Shown in pieces: positions 38,122 through 49,625 of a DNA stretch of 64,000 nucleotides (the first letter of the stretch is position 1; every line of letters begins with the position of its first letter). The notes under the pieces are model-generated. The model made no database searches and was not told the origin of the DNA. It saw only the letters and a program-made list of their open reading frames with translations. The stretch comes from Xylogone sp. PMI_703 (taxonomy: Eukaryota; Ascomycota; Leotiomycetes). The translations under genes and the position numbers were made by a program. Location of the stretch: the NCBI GenBank assembly GCA_021399445.1, contig JAJTUQ010000004.1, forward strand, positions 5,084,001-5,148,000, read 5' to 3'.

Positions 38122-38147
38122 TGTTCAATCTTCATTGAGATTGAACA
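38122..38147. repeat. Perfect inverted repeat, 10-bp arms, 6-nt loop
   Basis: TGTTCAATCT at 38122-38131 and AGATTGAACA at 38138-38147 are exact reverse complements around TCATTG. It lies 260 bp upstream of the uS12m start. It could be a dimeric regulator site or a chance hairpin; no family is identified. Confidence 0.6.
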
Positions 38148-38624
38148 GTTGTCGTACCATGCCGTAGCACCCGCAACGCTCTCCAGCTGTCCCTTCATCG
38201 CTCTAATAATTGAAATGGTCAGGTCCCTCTATTGGTAATGGATCAATCTCTTGGCTTTCCATCGCATTACTTCATGCCAATCCGAGAAGAGTCAACCTCA
38301 TCAATCAAGCCAAAGAATGGATTGGCCAGACCGAGCAGAGTACTCCGTTGTTCCCACAAAATAGCCAGTCAGACCATATGAATTCCCCACGCGAAAGCTG
38401 TCTGCGTCTGCATGTCCCAATTCTTCGTTGCCTTGCCTGCAATAATACTTCATTAATGACGGATTGTGATGATCAGACTCGGAGAAACAAGTACCGAGAG
38501 GTTCCAGGCTATGTTCAGCAATGATTTGATAGGCGCGCAAGTTCTACGGCTTTTCCGGTTGCTTCTTCCCCTCGTTGACGCTCACATTCCCTCATATCTG
38601 CCGTGTTGTCGACAAGCTTTAGCG

Positions 38625-38630
38625 GGCTAA
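38625..38630 (+). promoter_or_regulatory. GGCTAA site (XlnR/AraR-type) upstream of the beta-galactosidase
   Basis: GGCTAA is the core bound by XlnR/AraR-type regulators in Aspergillus, where lacA is in that regulon. It stands about 390 bp before the start codon. A 6-bp match is weak evidence alone. Confidence 0.25.
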
Positions 38631-38874
38631 TAACCGGGGGTTTTCTCCCGCAATGAGGCACCCGGGGGAGCTTAGAATGGCGCTGCTGCAGGTTATGTCA
38701 ATGGTTGGTGTCTCTCGTACCTTTTGCTTTGTGCCCCGCACTGGCACAGCACAAGATATTCTGGATTTCTGTTTACCGTACCTGAAATTGGAAAGCACCT
38801 GCCCGTCAAAGTCAAGGGTTGCTATTGATCGGAAAATCTCACGGTTTGTGATGTCTCTTTCCTCCGCCTTGATG

Positions 38875-38880
38875 CTGGGG
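38875..38880 (+). promoter_or_regulatory. CTGGGG site (CreA/Cre1-type) upstream of the beta-galactosidase
   Basis: Fits the SYGGRG carbon-catabolite-repressor consensus, about 140 bp before the start codon. Short motif, so low confidence, but sensible for a sugar-hydrolase gene. Confidence 0.25.
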
Positions 38881-38943
38881 GCGCAGCAAAACCCAGGTGG
38901 TTCATCCCTAGTTTTGCTGTGCCTTTTCATCCGGTCTTCTAGG

Positions 38944-38950
38944 TATAAAA
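38944..38950 (+). promoter_or_regulatory. TATA box of the beta-galactosidase gene
   Basis: TATAAAA 67 bp before the start codon, followed by a short leader. It is the clearest TATA element I see in the window and suits an inducible gene. Confidence 0.6.
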
Positions 38951-39016
38951 TGAGAGGTAAAGTATACTTTTAAGTTCAGGGATCGTCTTCCCAATCCCTT
39001 CTACACATCCGTAGCT

Positions 39017-42000
39017 ATGAAGTTACTATCCTTTCTTTCGGTTTCAGCGCTCGCTGCGCAAGCTGCAGCATTGGTCATAGGTGGCCAAAGAATGGTCATT
39101 GAAAGAGAAAGCGACGGCCTTCAGGATATAGTAAGTTTTTGGGCCTACCTCTCTTGCAATTGAAATCATACCATTGTGCCTGCCACCTAAACTCGACTGA
39201 ATCTAGAGCAGGTTACCTATGATGGGCACTCCTTGATGGTATATGGTGAACGTATCTTTGTTTTTAGTGGAGAATTCCACCCTTACCGACTTCCTGTACC
39301 AGACCTATGGCTTGACGTGTTCCAGAAAGTGAAGGCCTTAGGGTTCAATGCCGTTTCATTCTATGTACATTGGGCTTTGCTTGAAGGGCAACCGGGCGTC
39401 TACAATGCAAGTGGTGTTTTTGCCTTTGAGCCGTTTTTTGCGGCAGCAAAAGAAGCTGGCATTTATCTCATAGCTCGACCGGGACCAGTATGTTCTAGCC
39501 ATTCCCTCAATCATGCACCTTCATTAATCGTATTAGTATATAAATGCCGAATCAAGTGGTGGCGGATTTCCTGGATGGCTGCAGCGCATCAAAGGCCAGC
39601 TCAGAACCAGAGCTCCTGACTATTTAGCTGCCACAGATAATTACATCGCCAATATTGGCGGGGCTATTGCCAAAGCGCAGATCACCAATGGCGGCCCAGT
39701 CATCCTTGTTCAGCCTGAGAATGAATATTCACAAGCTGTTTCTGGCGTTACGGGAGGGTTTCCTGATCCTGTATACTTTGCTTATGTGAAGAAGCAACTG
39801 AGAGACGCCGGAATCACGGTCCCACTCATTAGCAATGATGCTTGTATGTCTCTTTTTACTACCACTGTGCTAGTATTGCAATTCTTACTTCGTGGACAGC
39901 TCCCCATGGATACTTTGCCCCAGGATACGTCGTTAATGGGACAACGGAAGGTGATGTCGATATATGTATGTCCTATCTTCTTGGTTACTTCCTAAGATTA
40001 TACCTAATGAAGTCTTTTAGATGGTCATGATTCGTACCCACTGGGCTTCGATTGTGCGAACCCATATACCTGGAATCCCGGATCAATCCCAACGACATTT
40101 CATGCTTCTCATGAAGCTCAAAGCCCTTCCACTTTCTACTCAATTGATGAGTTTCAAGGAGGTTCTTTTGATCCTTGGGGAGGCCTTGTAAGTTTAACAT
40201 CATCTTCAATGTAGATTATTGGCAATATCACTAATTTAACCAGGGGTTCGAGAAATGTTCCGTCCTCACTAATATGGAGTTTGAGCGTGTTTTCTATAAG
40301 AACGATTTCGCATCCGGTGTTGCTCTCTTGAATATTTACATGATTTGTGAGCCATGGTCTTTTCATATGAGCAATAGGATTATATTACTGACTCTTTGAT
40401 GCTCTAGATGGAGGCACTAATTGGGGTAATCTTGGTCATCCCGGCGGCTATACAAGTTACGACTACGGGTCATGTATCACTGAAAATCGAGAAGTACATC
40501 GAGAGAAGTATAGTGAGCTAAAGCTAGAGGCAAACTTCTTAAAAGTTTCACCAGCATATCTTACTGCTTCAGTGGGCGCCAGAGTCACTGGAACGTATGC
40601 TAATACTGATGCCATTACTACCACTCCACTTTGGGGCAATGGTAGTGCTACCAATTTCTATATCATCAGGCATACTGATTATCAACAAACTACGCCAACG
40701 TCCTATACCCTAAGTTTAAACACGACCAAGGGGCTTATCAATATTCCACAACTAGGTGGCTCCTTGACATTAAGCGGTAGAGACTCGAAGTGGCATGTTA
40801 CCGATTATGATCTTGGCGGAACTAACCTCCTTTATTCCACAGCGGAGATTTTTACTTGGAAGAAATTCGATGACAAGACAGTCTTAGTCGTTTATGGCGG
40901 TCCCGGAGAACAGCATGAACTGGCCATAGTCACCTCCGACTCTGCCACTACGGTTGAGGGTAGTGGTGTCACTGTCTCCAACAAAAATGGTGCAGCAGTC
41001 ATAAACTGGAAAACATCTGCCACTCGCCGGGTTGTCTTGATTGGAGATACTTTCGTATATATTCTAGATCGAAACTCTGCATACAATTACTGGGTCCCAG
41101 ACTTTTCTCGCACTGACGAATGGGAGAGCTAGTAAGTGGTCTGATAACATTTAACCATTCGAAAGCTAACAATATTATAGCGCTTCGAACATAGAAAACA
41201 CAACTTCTATCATTGTTCAAGCCGGGTATCTAGTACGGTCGGTGTACATTCAGAGCTCTGCCTTACACATTACTGGAGACCTCAATGCCACAGCCCCGAT
41301 TAGAGTGACTGGCGCACCAGCGAAGGTTAAAGACCTTCATTTCAACGGTAAAAAGCTGCAGTTTACCGTAGACAAAATTACTGGTGAATGGGTATCTTCG
41401 TTAGAGTACACTCCACCACAATTCTCCTTGCCAGACCTTTCAGCCCTTGACTGGAAATACATTGACGACCTCCCGGAAGTCCAATCATCTTATGATGATT
41501 CCTCCTGGACAGTTGCAGATCATACTACTTCAAATAACCCCATAGCTCTACTGACGCCGACATCATTGTACGGATCAGACTACGGATACAATACTGGCGT
41601 GCTTATATATCGAGGCCATTTCGTAGCAACTGGCGATGAATCCACTTTCTCTGTCACGACGCAAGGTGGTTCAGCATATGGCTCAAGCGTTTGGCTTGAT
41701 AGCACTTATATAGGGTCGTGGCCTGGAATTGACCGTTCTTCTAGTCACAGTGACATCTATACGCTCCCAAATCTCAAGAAAGGCTCATCTTATATTCTCA
41801 CTGTTGTCATCGATAACAATGGTTTGGACGAGGACTTCACTGTAGGTTCGGACCAGATGAAGAACCCTCGTGGTATCTTGAACTACACACTTTCTAGTAG
41901 ATCGCAATCGGACATAACCTGGAAACTAACCGGCAACCTCGGAGGTGAACACTACGTTGATAAAGTGAGAGGCCCACTTAACGAGGGCGGTCTTTATGGC

Positions 42001-42581
42001 GAGCGTCAAGGGTTCACCCAGCCATATCCCCCGAATCACAACTGGGCCTCCCGCTCTCCACTAGATGGCATCAGTACCGCAGGTGTGGGGTTCTTCCAGG
42101 CATCCTTTAAACTTGATATGCCTCGTGACTATGATATTCCTCTAACGATCAATTTTGGAAATACCACAATCGATGGTGCTACAGCAGATTACCGAGCCCA
42201 GCTATGGATCAATGGATATCAGTTTGGAAAATACGTCAATAATATTGGTAAGTTACAACCTAAAAAAGCTTCTCAAGGGTACGAGGTGTTGACAAAAGTA
42301 ATGCAGGCCCTCAATCAAGCTTTCCCGTACCGCAAGGTAAGTTAAAAATAGCATCCGCATTGTATTATCATAAGGAACATCATGCTGACCTGGGAACCTC
42401 GGCAGGTATTCTTGATTACTATGGCCAGAACTGGCTGGTCGTCGAGATCTGGGCTCAACAGGCAACGGGAGCACATTTGACAAACTTTACCCTGGAGACT
42501 GGGACCATTGCATGGACAGCAATGGAGCGCCCTCAACTTGCACCGAGACCAAGCTATAGCAAGAGAGCTGGAGCATACTGA
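39017..42581 (+). CDS. lacA: Secreted beta-galactosidase, GH35 (lacA type)
   Basis: Ten exons: 39017-39130, 39212-39487, 39537-39843, 39900-39965, 40021-40187, 40244-40346, 40408-41131, 41181-42247, 42307-42336 and 42406-42581; 1009 residues, the usual size of mould LacA. Releases terminal beta-galactose from lactose, galactans and xyloglucan outside the cell. Signal peptide [18 protein letters not shown]. Catalytic block: [18 protein letters not shown], acid/base Glu in [10 protein letters not shown] and nucleophile Glu in [13 protein letters not shown]; also [17 protein letters not shown] and [20 protein letters not shown]. The later beta-sandwich domains include [19 protein letters not shown] and [10 protein letters not shown]. 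Intron 3 (39844-39899) is resolved by the family sequence [13 protein letters not shown]. Exon 9 has only 30 nt. Confidence 0.95.
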
Positions 42582-42788
42582 TTTCAATTATCGAGATGAA
42601 CAATCAGTAATTGAATGGAAGATTTTTGCTTCAGATTTATTAAATCTTATTGACTAAGGTTGACTTAGCAAAAAAGAATATCCTCCAACTAATTAGCTTT
42701 TGCCCACCTCCAGTATTTCACTCGGTAGTATGTTAAAAGCACCTAAACTCCATTTCTCCAAATCCATTTAATTAGATCATCAATGCCC

Positions 42789-43934
42789 TCAGACCGAGCT
42801 GTCGCTCGCTGAGTTATCCTTCTTGAAATGAGCAACGTGATAATCTTTCGCGATCCCGCTTCGAGCCATGTTTCCTGAGTCGGGAAGAACATGGCGGTGA
42901 ACTGCCTTGCCTTCGGTTACATTATACCCAGTACCATTACCACTGGTGATATCCCCCACACCTGGAGCAGCACCAAACTCAGTGGCCTCAATTGGCAGAC
43001 TGTCGAAGTGGATAGGGACTTCCTCATTGTGCAAGAACAAGTACCAGTAGAGAACACCAGTAAAGAGCCCTCCTCCGACAATATTCCCTAGGCCCGAAGG
43101 GATCATAGATTTCCAGATGTAGTATTTGACCGTGAGCGGCTCTGGGGCTCCGAGGAAGATGGCTAGAGGAATGAAATACATGTTTGCGATTACGTGGTCG
43201 GTACCAAGGCCCACGAAGCACATGACTGGGAACCAGACACCGAGCATCTTCGAGACGTTATCTCTCGAAGAGACTGCGAGGAAGACAGCTAGACAAACGA
43301 GCCAGTTACCTATAAACAGTGTAAGCTCTGATTTCAAGCTCGTGTTCGCATGGAGCCTTTTTGTTACTTACAAACAATGCCCTTGAGGAAGATCTGGTGC
43401 CACTCGGGAGTTACGGCCTTTGCTTTGGCAAATGAAATTGCTTCCTCCTTATATGCTCCTGTTTCGAACGTCCCAGGGTCTGAATGCTATTATCAGTACT
43501 TGTCTCAGAGAACCAAAACATTGGAGTGAGTATATCTTACATCCGCTAAGTAAAGCCATGAAGAACAATGCGCCAGCCAGGTTGGCGAAGAAACTGATGA
43601 ACCATGTCTTCGCAAGATCAAATATGGTAGCGCGACGGTGTAACACAGCAACGACAGAATACATGCAATAGCTCGTGAACAGGTCAGCGCCCGTGAGCAC
43701 CGTCATTATCAAACCGACCGGGAAGACAAATGCACCGATGGTACGGATGAGACCTGGAGCATTCGTCTGGAACCATGGAGCGGTGTTGGTCGATAGAGCA
43801 AGAGCTCCACCCACAGAGATCATCATGCCTCCCATGAAGGAGTTGACGAACATCTTGTCAAGCCTTGCCTTACATTTCTTCGCACCGATACGAGAGATGA
43901 GCTCCGTAGTCTGCGCGGGAGTAAAGGCATCCAT
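42789..43934 (-). CDS. Formate/nitrite transporter family channel (fungal NitA-like)
   Basis: Three exons, 43934-43541, 43479-43372 and 43309-42789; 340 residues. FNT proteins are pentameric channels passing formate, nitrite or similar small anions; the fungal branch includes the Aspergillus nitrite transporter NitA. Visible features: N-terminal amphipathic start (MDAFTPAQTTELISRIG), SFMGGMMISVGGALALSTN, FPVGLIMTVLTGADLFTSYC in the first Omega-loop region, FLKGIVCNWLVCLAVFLA, the central His in GLGTDHVIANMYFIPLAIF, and PSGLGNIVGGGLFTGVLYWY. Six membrane helices, then a ~75-residue cytosolic tail rich in His and Ser. No nitrate or nitrite reductase gene is nearby. It converges on the beta-galactosidase gene with a 207-bp gap. 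Confidence 0.93.
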
Positions 43935-44880
43935 GATCGGTGCGTGCCTTTTCTCGGGTTATGTGGATATAGAATTTATATATCTCAAGACTAGAGGAAA
44001 GACAATGAGACGATAGAAAGGCTTAGATGCGATATTCAAGAAACATCAAGAACACGGGAATGCTTCAGAAGAAGATTCAAGAAAGTAAGCCGGGGGTTTA
44101 AGTATATTTGTAGCTGTTGTACGTATGCTCTTATCAGCCCAAGGCATATTGTCCCTTGCCCATGCCCATGAAATTGGTTGTTCCCCCCTCCCTTGATGGA
44201 CTGGCACAGACTGGACTGGTACATCGCGGGTCCATATGCGGAGAATCCTTGAATCCGGATGCAAACATGCTTTGAGCGCAGGCTATGGTTGGAGCTGAAC
44301 CGTTGGAATCATCTCCAATCCTCGTCTCGAGCGGCTAGCATGCTCGAGGATCTCCAGGGTGCCGGTGATAAGTCGGTGGATCGCCGTGTAATAAGGGGCC
44401 AGCTTCGTACCTGCCAGTTTGGTATGGACCGGCTGAGACCGAGGCCATTCAGAGGAGCTCAATCTTTCACTACTCGACTATTCTCACAGCACCCACGCCC
44501 CCTTTACCATCCTGGTTCCGGATCCCGAAACCCAGGACAGCTTCACTGGGGACCAGTCGTGGGAGCTGTACGTTGCTGGGGGAAGGGAGCTGGCCCAGGC
44601 GTTGTGCCTAAGTTCAGTGCAATGTTTCCTTCCAACCTGCTGGTTGAGGTGGTGGTGAGATGCACAAGGACTGAGGTGTTGGTGATCTGTACCAATGATG
44701 ACCCCGGATCGTCACCCTGGAGCCTGTCTTTATCCCCGGGCATTATCCCCAGTAGGGAACCTTGGGCAGTCTAGGCAGGCTCGGCATGCTGCAAGTGTGG
44801 CATCGCGCGAGGGGTCAGCAGTGGTACTGTACGGATTAGTGATGCGAGCAAACGCGAGTAATGCCCAGCGTAGTGGACGG

Positions 44881-44895
44881 ACGTACGTACGTACG
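44881..44895. repeat. Short (ACGT)n microsatellite
   Basis: Three and three-quarter ACGT units within the gene-free region. Low-information sequence with no assigned role. Confidence 0.8.
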
Positions 44896-47011
44896 CATAA
44901 TAATTAGCTTCATCGGGACGACACCGCCAACTTCAACAGATACATCTTGATTCTCCTCACTAAGCAGCGCTTATGTGAGGCTTGCCAGCCATGGTGCCGC
45001 GCGGGAGCCGTTCCAGCACGTTGCGCCGCACAGATGATGCTCTCGTGGACGTCAGGGTTATCTGCGCCGAAGCAGAGTGGCCGATGATTACTGCAGGGTG
45101 GTAAGCTGGGTTCCTCTAGGCATACGGTCCGATCAGGAAGCTGCGTGGAATTGGCGGGATGATGAGCTGCTGTGGTACCTTCTCGTCGATATTCATCCAT
45201 CTATTCATACATCACACCTCATAATTGTACCACTCATTGGTGTCAGTTTTGATAAAATGCTTTTCTTCCCTCATGCTGCTCAGGAGTAACAAGCTAATTT
45301 CTGACCGTTGGTACCATAAGTGAACGCTGGATTGAAGCTTCGCCGAGCCATAAGGCTTGCACAACGCGTGGTTAGTGCCCGGGAGACCCGGGTGCATCTT
45401 GGCTTCAGGGCTTGTCCGATCTTCTCGTGGCGTGCGTCTGGAACTACGTCTGAACGATACCAGTAGTCCAGGAGTGAATGAAATCCAAGTGATGAAGAGT
45501 GGTTGATGTAGTCGCAGTATTAGTCTTCAATCCTCGAGATTTGGACCTCGTATATTCCTGTAACTCAAGACCGAGCGAGCGCCGTAGACATTTTGCGTCT
45601 CGGTATCTTTGGTATTTGTACTGTCCACACCGGTACTCTCTGCGTCCGAAGTATCGGCCACCGAGAAGAATAATACTGTAGACTTTAAGATACCGTAGAA
45701 CAACTGTTGTAACCCATCCTGGTCCATCATATCTCCTGCCATAGCTCAATCCCGAGAGGTACACAGTTGCTTCGACCTTGCCGTTTTTGTAAACCTTACC
45801 ACATCCAGATATGCCGAGATGTTCAGAAGTGCCTCTGCCACAGTAAACAGGGCATTCCAGTCAGAGCGACAGGACAGAATTCCATCTTCCATATCTCCCA
45901 TGACACAATCTGCAGAATTCTATTCGCAACTCCTACCGTAAAGGAACAATAAATCTAGGTAACTATATCCACTGTAGTTAGCTCAGCTCCAGCATTAGCC
46001 TCTCTCTCCAGCTTTTCCCCATATACTTACTCCAGGGTTGCAGTAGTGTACAAGGGAGGGCAGCCCCATCCCCAGACAGGGCTGAATGCTAAATTAGCAG
46101 TAAAGTACAGTAGCAGTAGCAATTAACGTTGTGGTGCGTTTAAACGTGGAGAAGCCGAGCTTTGCGGGGAAAACTTGGGGATCCGTCGGCAATGCGGGAT
46201 TCAAGCTTTCACCCCCCGCCCGAGCTAATCCAGCAACCCAACTTTCCCTGGAAGCGCTAAATTAGCTGGGGATGCTTGTGGTTGCTTGAATGTGCAGTGC
46301 TATAAATTACTGGGACTGTGCTGGGATTGTGCTATTTACAGTTACAGTCACTGTACAGAGCTGGGCAAGTGGTTTCTATTTTGGAAGCTATCCCGTCTTT
46401 CCTGACCCCTCGGCGTTACTGTACAGTACTTATTGTTAGCTGGGGGTATTGCTTTTTTATAAGTAAACCCCGCCCTTTTGTGGCTCTGCGGTAATCTATG
46501 AGGTAGACCTATTCGAAGGGGTGTTCCCTGTAGTGGACCTGTGAGACTGGAGCAAAGCTTGATTGCTACGTCCGTATGCAACTCTTTGGTTGGCGCGGAT
46601 ATTTCCAGAAATGGCATTTTGATTATCTTGTTTACTTATCTTCTCCGAGTGGACAGCAATTCAAACCCTTACACTTCGGGTTTATAAATAATACCCTTCT
46701 TGATCAGAACAGCCGTCAGATGATCCACTTATCACCCATTGATCGAGGAGCTACCGACTTAGGGTGAAAGTACTCCACATGGAGGGGAGCTGCCAATGTG
46801 TTTAAGCTTTTCCGCCAATGGGCGCGTAAGCACGTAGAATGGTCCTGCCAAGACGATGGGGATGGAGATGTTGCATGATATTACAATACCCATGCTCTTA
46901 GTCTTAGAGGGGAGTATTAGTGTCACATGACTAGACCTAGGTAAGAAGCTAGTAAAAAATACTTGAGGCTAACTATGGGTAACCTCTTTCAATATGTCGG
47001 GCGATGAGCTA

Positions 47012-47112
47012 GCTCCCAGCGGACAAAGTAATTGACATGGTGATACATAAATCGCTACTAAATTTTGGTGAGCGCTGAAGTACCTATGCCTACTACTTGT
47101 CTGCCGGGAGGC
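47012..47112. mobile_element. Foldback MITE-like element, diverged copy
   Basis: About 101 bp flanked by TA on both sides (47010-47011 and 47113-47114). The left end GCTCCCAGCGGACAAAGTA and the right end (ACTTGTCTGCCGGGAGGC) are imperfect inverted repeats. The interior matches the element at 50728-50832 in the same order: a GACAT-GTG-TACATAA block, the central AAATTTTGGTGAGC block and GAAGTACC. No coding capacity. TA flanks suggest a Tc1/mariner-type non-autonomous element; that is inference from two copies. Confidence 0.65.
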
Positions 47113-47445
47113 TAGGTATGCAGTACTTGGTGCTCTGGATTATCTACTCTTCCCTTTGTCTGTTCTATCCTCTTCGCTAGAAGGGAGTTTTGTCCAATAG
47201 GATAACTGGGATCTGTGGCATTGCCACTTACCAAGGGAAGAATAGACCATCCAGAGCAGCAGGTATATTGCTGAGTCTTGGTATTCAACGATAGAGTGGA
47301 TAGTGTGACGGACTGCCATCAATTAGGAATATCACCCGATAGGTCATGTAAGTTCAGTGCTGATAAGATAGAGAATATATTCCACATAAATCTACAGAGT
47401 ATGAAGTTCAATAGTAGATAGTTTACAGTTCAATCACCCAACTAT

Positions 47446-49625
47446 TTACAAGAATGCCATCAACAAAGCAGCTGCTCCAACGGGCAACAAGCTGATGCCT
47501 ACAACGTTGGTGCTGGCACCACCAGTCACGGGAAGAAGAGCACTGCTCGTGGGCTGGCTCACGGTGCCATTGACAGCGCCAGTTCCAGATGGCTGAGCTG
47601 TCGAAACACCCAACGTAATAGCAGCACTTGATCCTGCAACGGAAGAAGGAAGGGCCGCTGTGACAGTGGAAGGGGCAGCGCCGGCAGATGAGCCCACCTG
47701 AGGAATCGAGCTTGCACCAGCAGCAGTAGTTGAAGCTGCTGAGACGGGACAAACAGTCTATAGCTGGTTAATATGAGAGTAAGGACGAGCAAGTCGTGTT
47801 TGTATACTTACTGTGTATAGGGCAATGGTGGAGGTGATAACCTCAATGGAGCTGGCTGGACAATTTGTCACAGTGGTTGCACAGTGCGTCACGGTAATTA
47901 CGCTAGTAGTGTAGACAGTCGATGTGGTCAGAGGAACGCTAGTGGCAGTAACAGACGAGTTGGAGTAGCTAGAAATGGTAGAAATTGGAGTCGATGTGGC
48001 TGGTGGAATAGAACCCGCGGAGCTAGAGCTGATGGGAGTCGATGGGCATGTGCGGTTCTTGTACAAAGTTGCTGAATCGAGAACGCTGTTGTTATTACTA
48101 GCGACGAACTCATGCGTTAGATGAGAGCAGTTGTGGAAGGTAAGTTTGCTCCATCCGTAGGTAGAATTCTCAGTTGATAGACCAAATCGATGATACGGCT
48201 GAAGTGGAAGATCAAAGCTATCGAGACCATCATAATGACCAGCAGCGCCATTAATGATGTACCAAGGCCATGATGGATTGTTAAGACCATTTGGATCGGC
48301 AGTACCATTCTTGATGGGATCGTTGCGCTCATAGATGTGGAAGTGACCAGCGAAAACCAAGTCGACGCCGTTTTCAACTAGGATATCCTCGAAGGCTTCC
48401 TGGCAAGCTGTGCAAACTTCACCAGATGCAAACCACGGACCTGTTCCAGAAGTATTAGCATACGGGATAGATAGGGCTGTACCGAGAATAAATTTGACTC
48501 ACGATGGCCAGCGACAATAACCCACGGAGTCTTGGACCTGTCAACAGCAGCCAAATCTGCCTTAAGCCAGTCAACCTGAGCATTCATGAGACCGAATGGC
48601 CCAGAGTCTTCAGTTCCACCAAGTGGCTCGTCTGGTCCGATTAAACCATGGCCTAGATCGGTCTCGGTGTCAATTTGCACGTAGTGAACCATTCCTTGGT
48701 CGAAAGAGTACCAGAAGTTTCCGGTTCCACCAGACTCCTCACTGGGCATGCGGAAATGGTTGATATAGCCTGTGAAGTTGGTTTGACCGGGCATGCAAAT
48801 GCTGGCGTCATATCCACCTGTGCCGCCGTTGTCACAGTTGGCTTCATGGTTTCCTGGACCAACCATGTAGGCCTTGACGGTAGTCACAGGGGTCATTTCA
48901 TCATAGTACTCGTTTAGGATTGACTCGTAGACCTTGTAGCCGTCCTCGATGGTAGTGTTTGGCTCAAATCCTTGAAGCTCCTCCTTCAACCAGTAATCGG
49001 CATAAGCAATGTCTCCGGCTGTTTATATCATTTTTAGCACAATGTTGAATAGTGTAACCAAAGCATAGGAGCACCTACGATGCCACAGGAAATCAAATTC
49101 ATCTAGGGCCAGTGTAAGAGACTCAATGGTATTTCTCTCTCCTGGAGCCAAGACATTGTTTGGTGAGACACCTTTACCAGCAGAGGTATATAGTCCCTCA
49201 GATCCCATAGTGCCCATATCGACAACGACTGCCATGGTATATGGAGTGTGGTCGCCAGCTGGTCTGCTGGTGCGGAAGCTGTATGGTGCCGTGGGAGGTT
49301 GCAGCAGAGTAGTGGGCAAATAGTAGTACAGAGTATCCGGCTCAAGACCCGTAATCTTCACATGGTTGTTGTACGTGAGAGAAGTAGGATATGTGACGGA
49401 AACATTCGAGGTAGCCGTGTGGATGAGCGCATCGGGCGACAAGCCATACTTGACAGTCGGCTCAGATACCTGCTCGAAGGTGTTCCAGGACACCGTCATT
49501 CCAGTGCTTCCAGCATAGGCAAGGCGCGTCTGGGAGTTGATGTCCTTCTTGTCGACCAAGGCACAGGTAGATGGAACGAGCGAGAGGACTGCTGCAAAAG
49601 CAGAGATGCAGCTGAATGCGCGCAT
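47446..49625 (-). CDS. Purple acid phosphatase with Ser/Thr-rich, GPI-type tail
   Basis: Four exons, 49625-49079, 49018-48503, 48440-47812 and 47757-47446; 667 residues. Secreted binuclear-metal phosphatase releasing phosphate from esters at acid pH. Signal peptide MRAFSCISAFAAVLSLVPS; fibronectin-like N domain (MTVSWNTFEQVSEPTVKYGL). All five metal-binding blocks are visible: VVVDMGTMG, GDIAYADYW, VGPGNHEANC, IVAGHRPWF and FAGHFHIYER. The enzyme proper ends near LYKNRTC. It is followed by ~180 residues of Ser/Thr-rich sequence with a STVYTTSVITVTHC / TNCPAS / ALYTTVCPVSA element typical of mould cell-wall proteins, and a hydrophobic end (LLPVGAAALLMAFL) fit for GPI attachment. A surface-anchored location is therefore likely. 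A foldback element lies on each side of the gene. Confidence 0.93.

Larger units (their letters stand above)
37862..39016. other. Divergent region upstream of uS12m and the beta-galactosidase
   Basis: 1.15 kb holding the uS12m promoter on the left and the regulated-looking promoter of the beta-galactosidase on the right. It includes a perfect 10-bp-arm hairpin (38122-38147), a GGCTAA site (38625-38630), a CTGGGG site (38875-38880) and a TATA box (38944-38950), listed separately. The frames of 79-106 codons here overlap on both strands and look spurious. Confidence 0.45.
43935..47445. other. 3.5-kb gene-free region
   Basis: The longest gap in the window. Many frames of 60-171 codons occur on both strands, often overlapping (for example 44259-44774 plus against 44543-44743 minus, 45444-45764 minus against 45499-45681 plus), none with family features. 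It contains an (ACGT)n run (44881-44895), some CTGTACAGTA-rich sequence around 46330-46430, and one foldback element (47012-47112). It may be remains of old repeats, but I can identify none. The FNT promoter lies at the left and the 3' region of the phosphatase at the right. Confidence 0.4.

Noticed and set aside
44259..44774. 171-codon plus-strand frame in the gene-poor region
   Set aside because: Arg/Gly/Pro-rich translation typical of G/C-rich non-coding DNA, overlapped by an antisense frame, no motifs.
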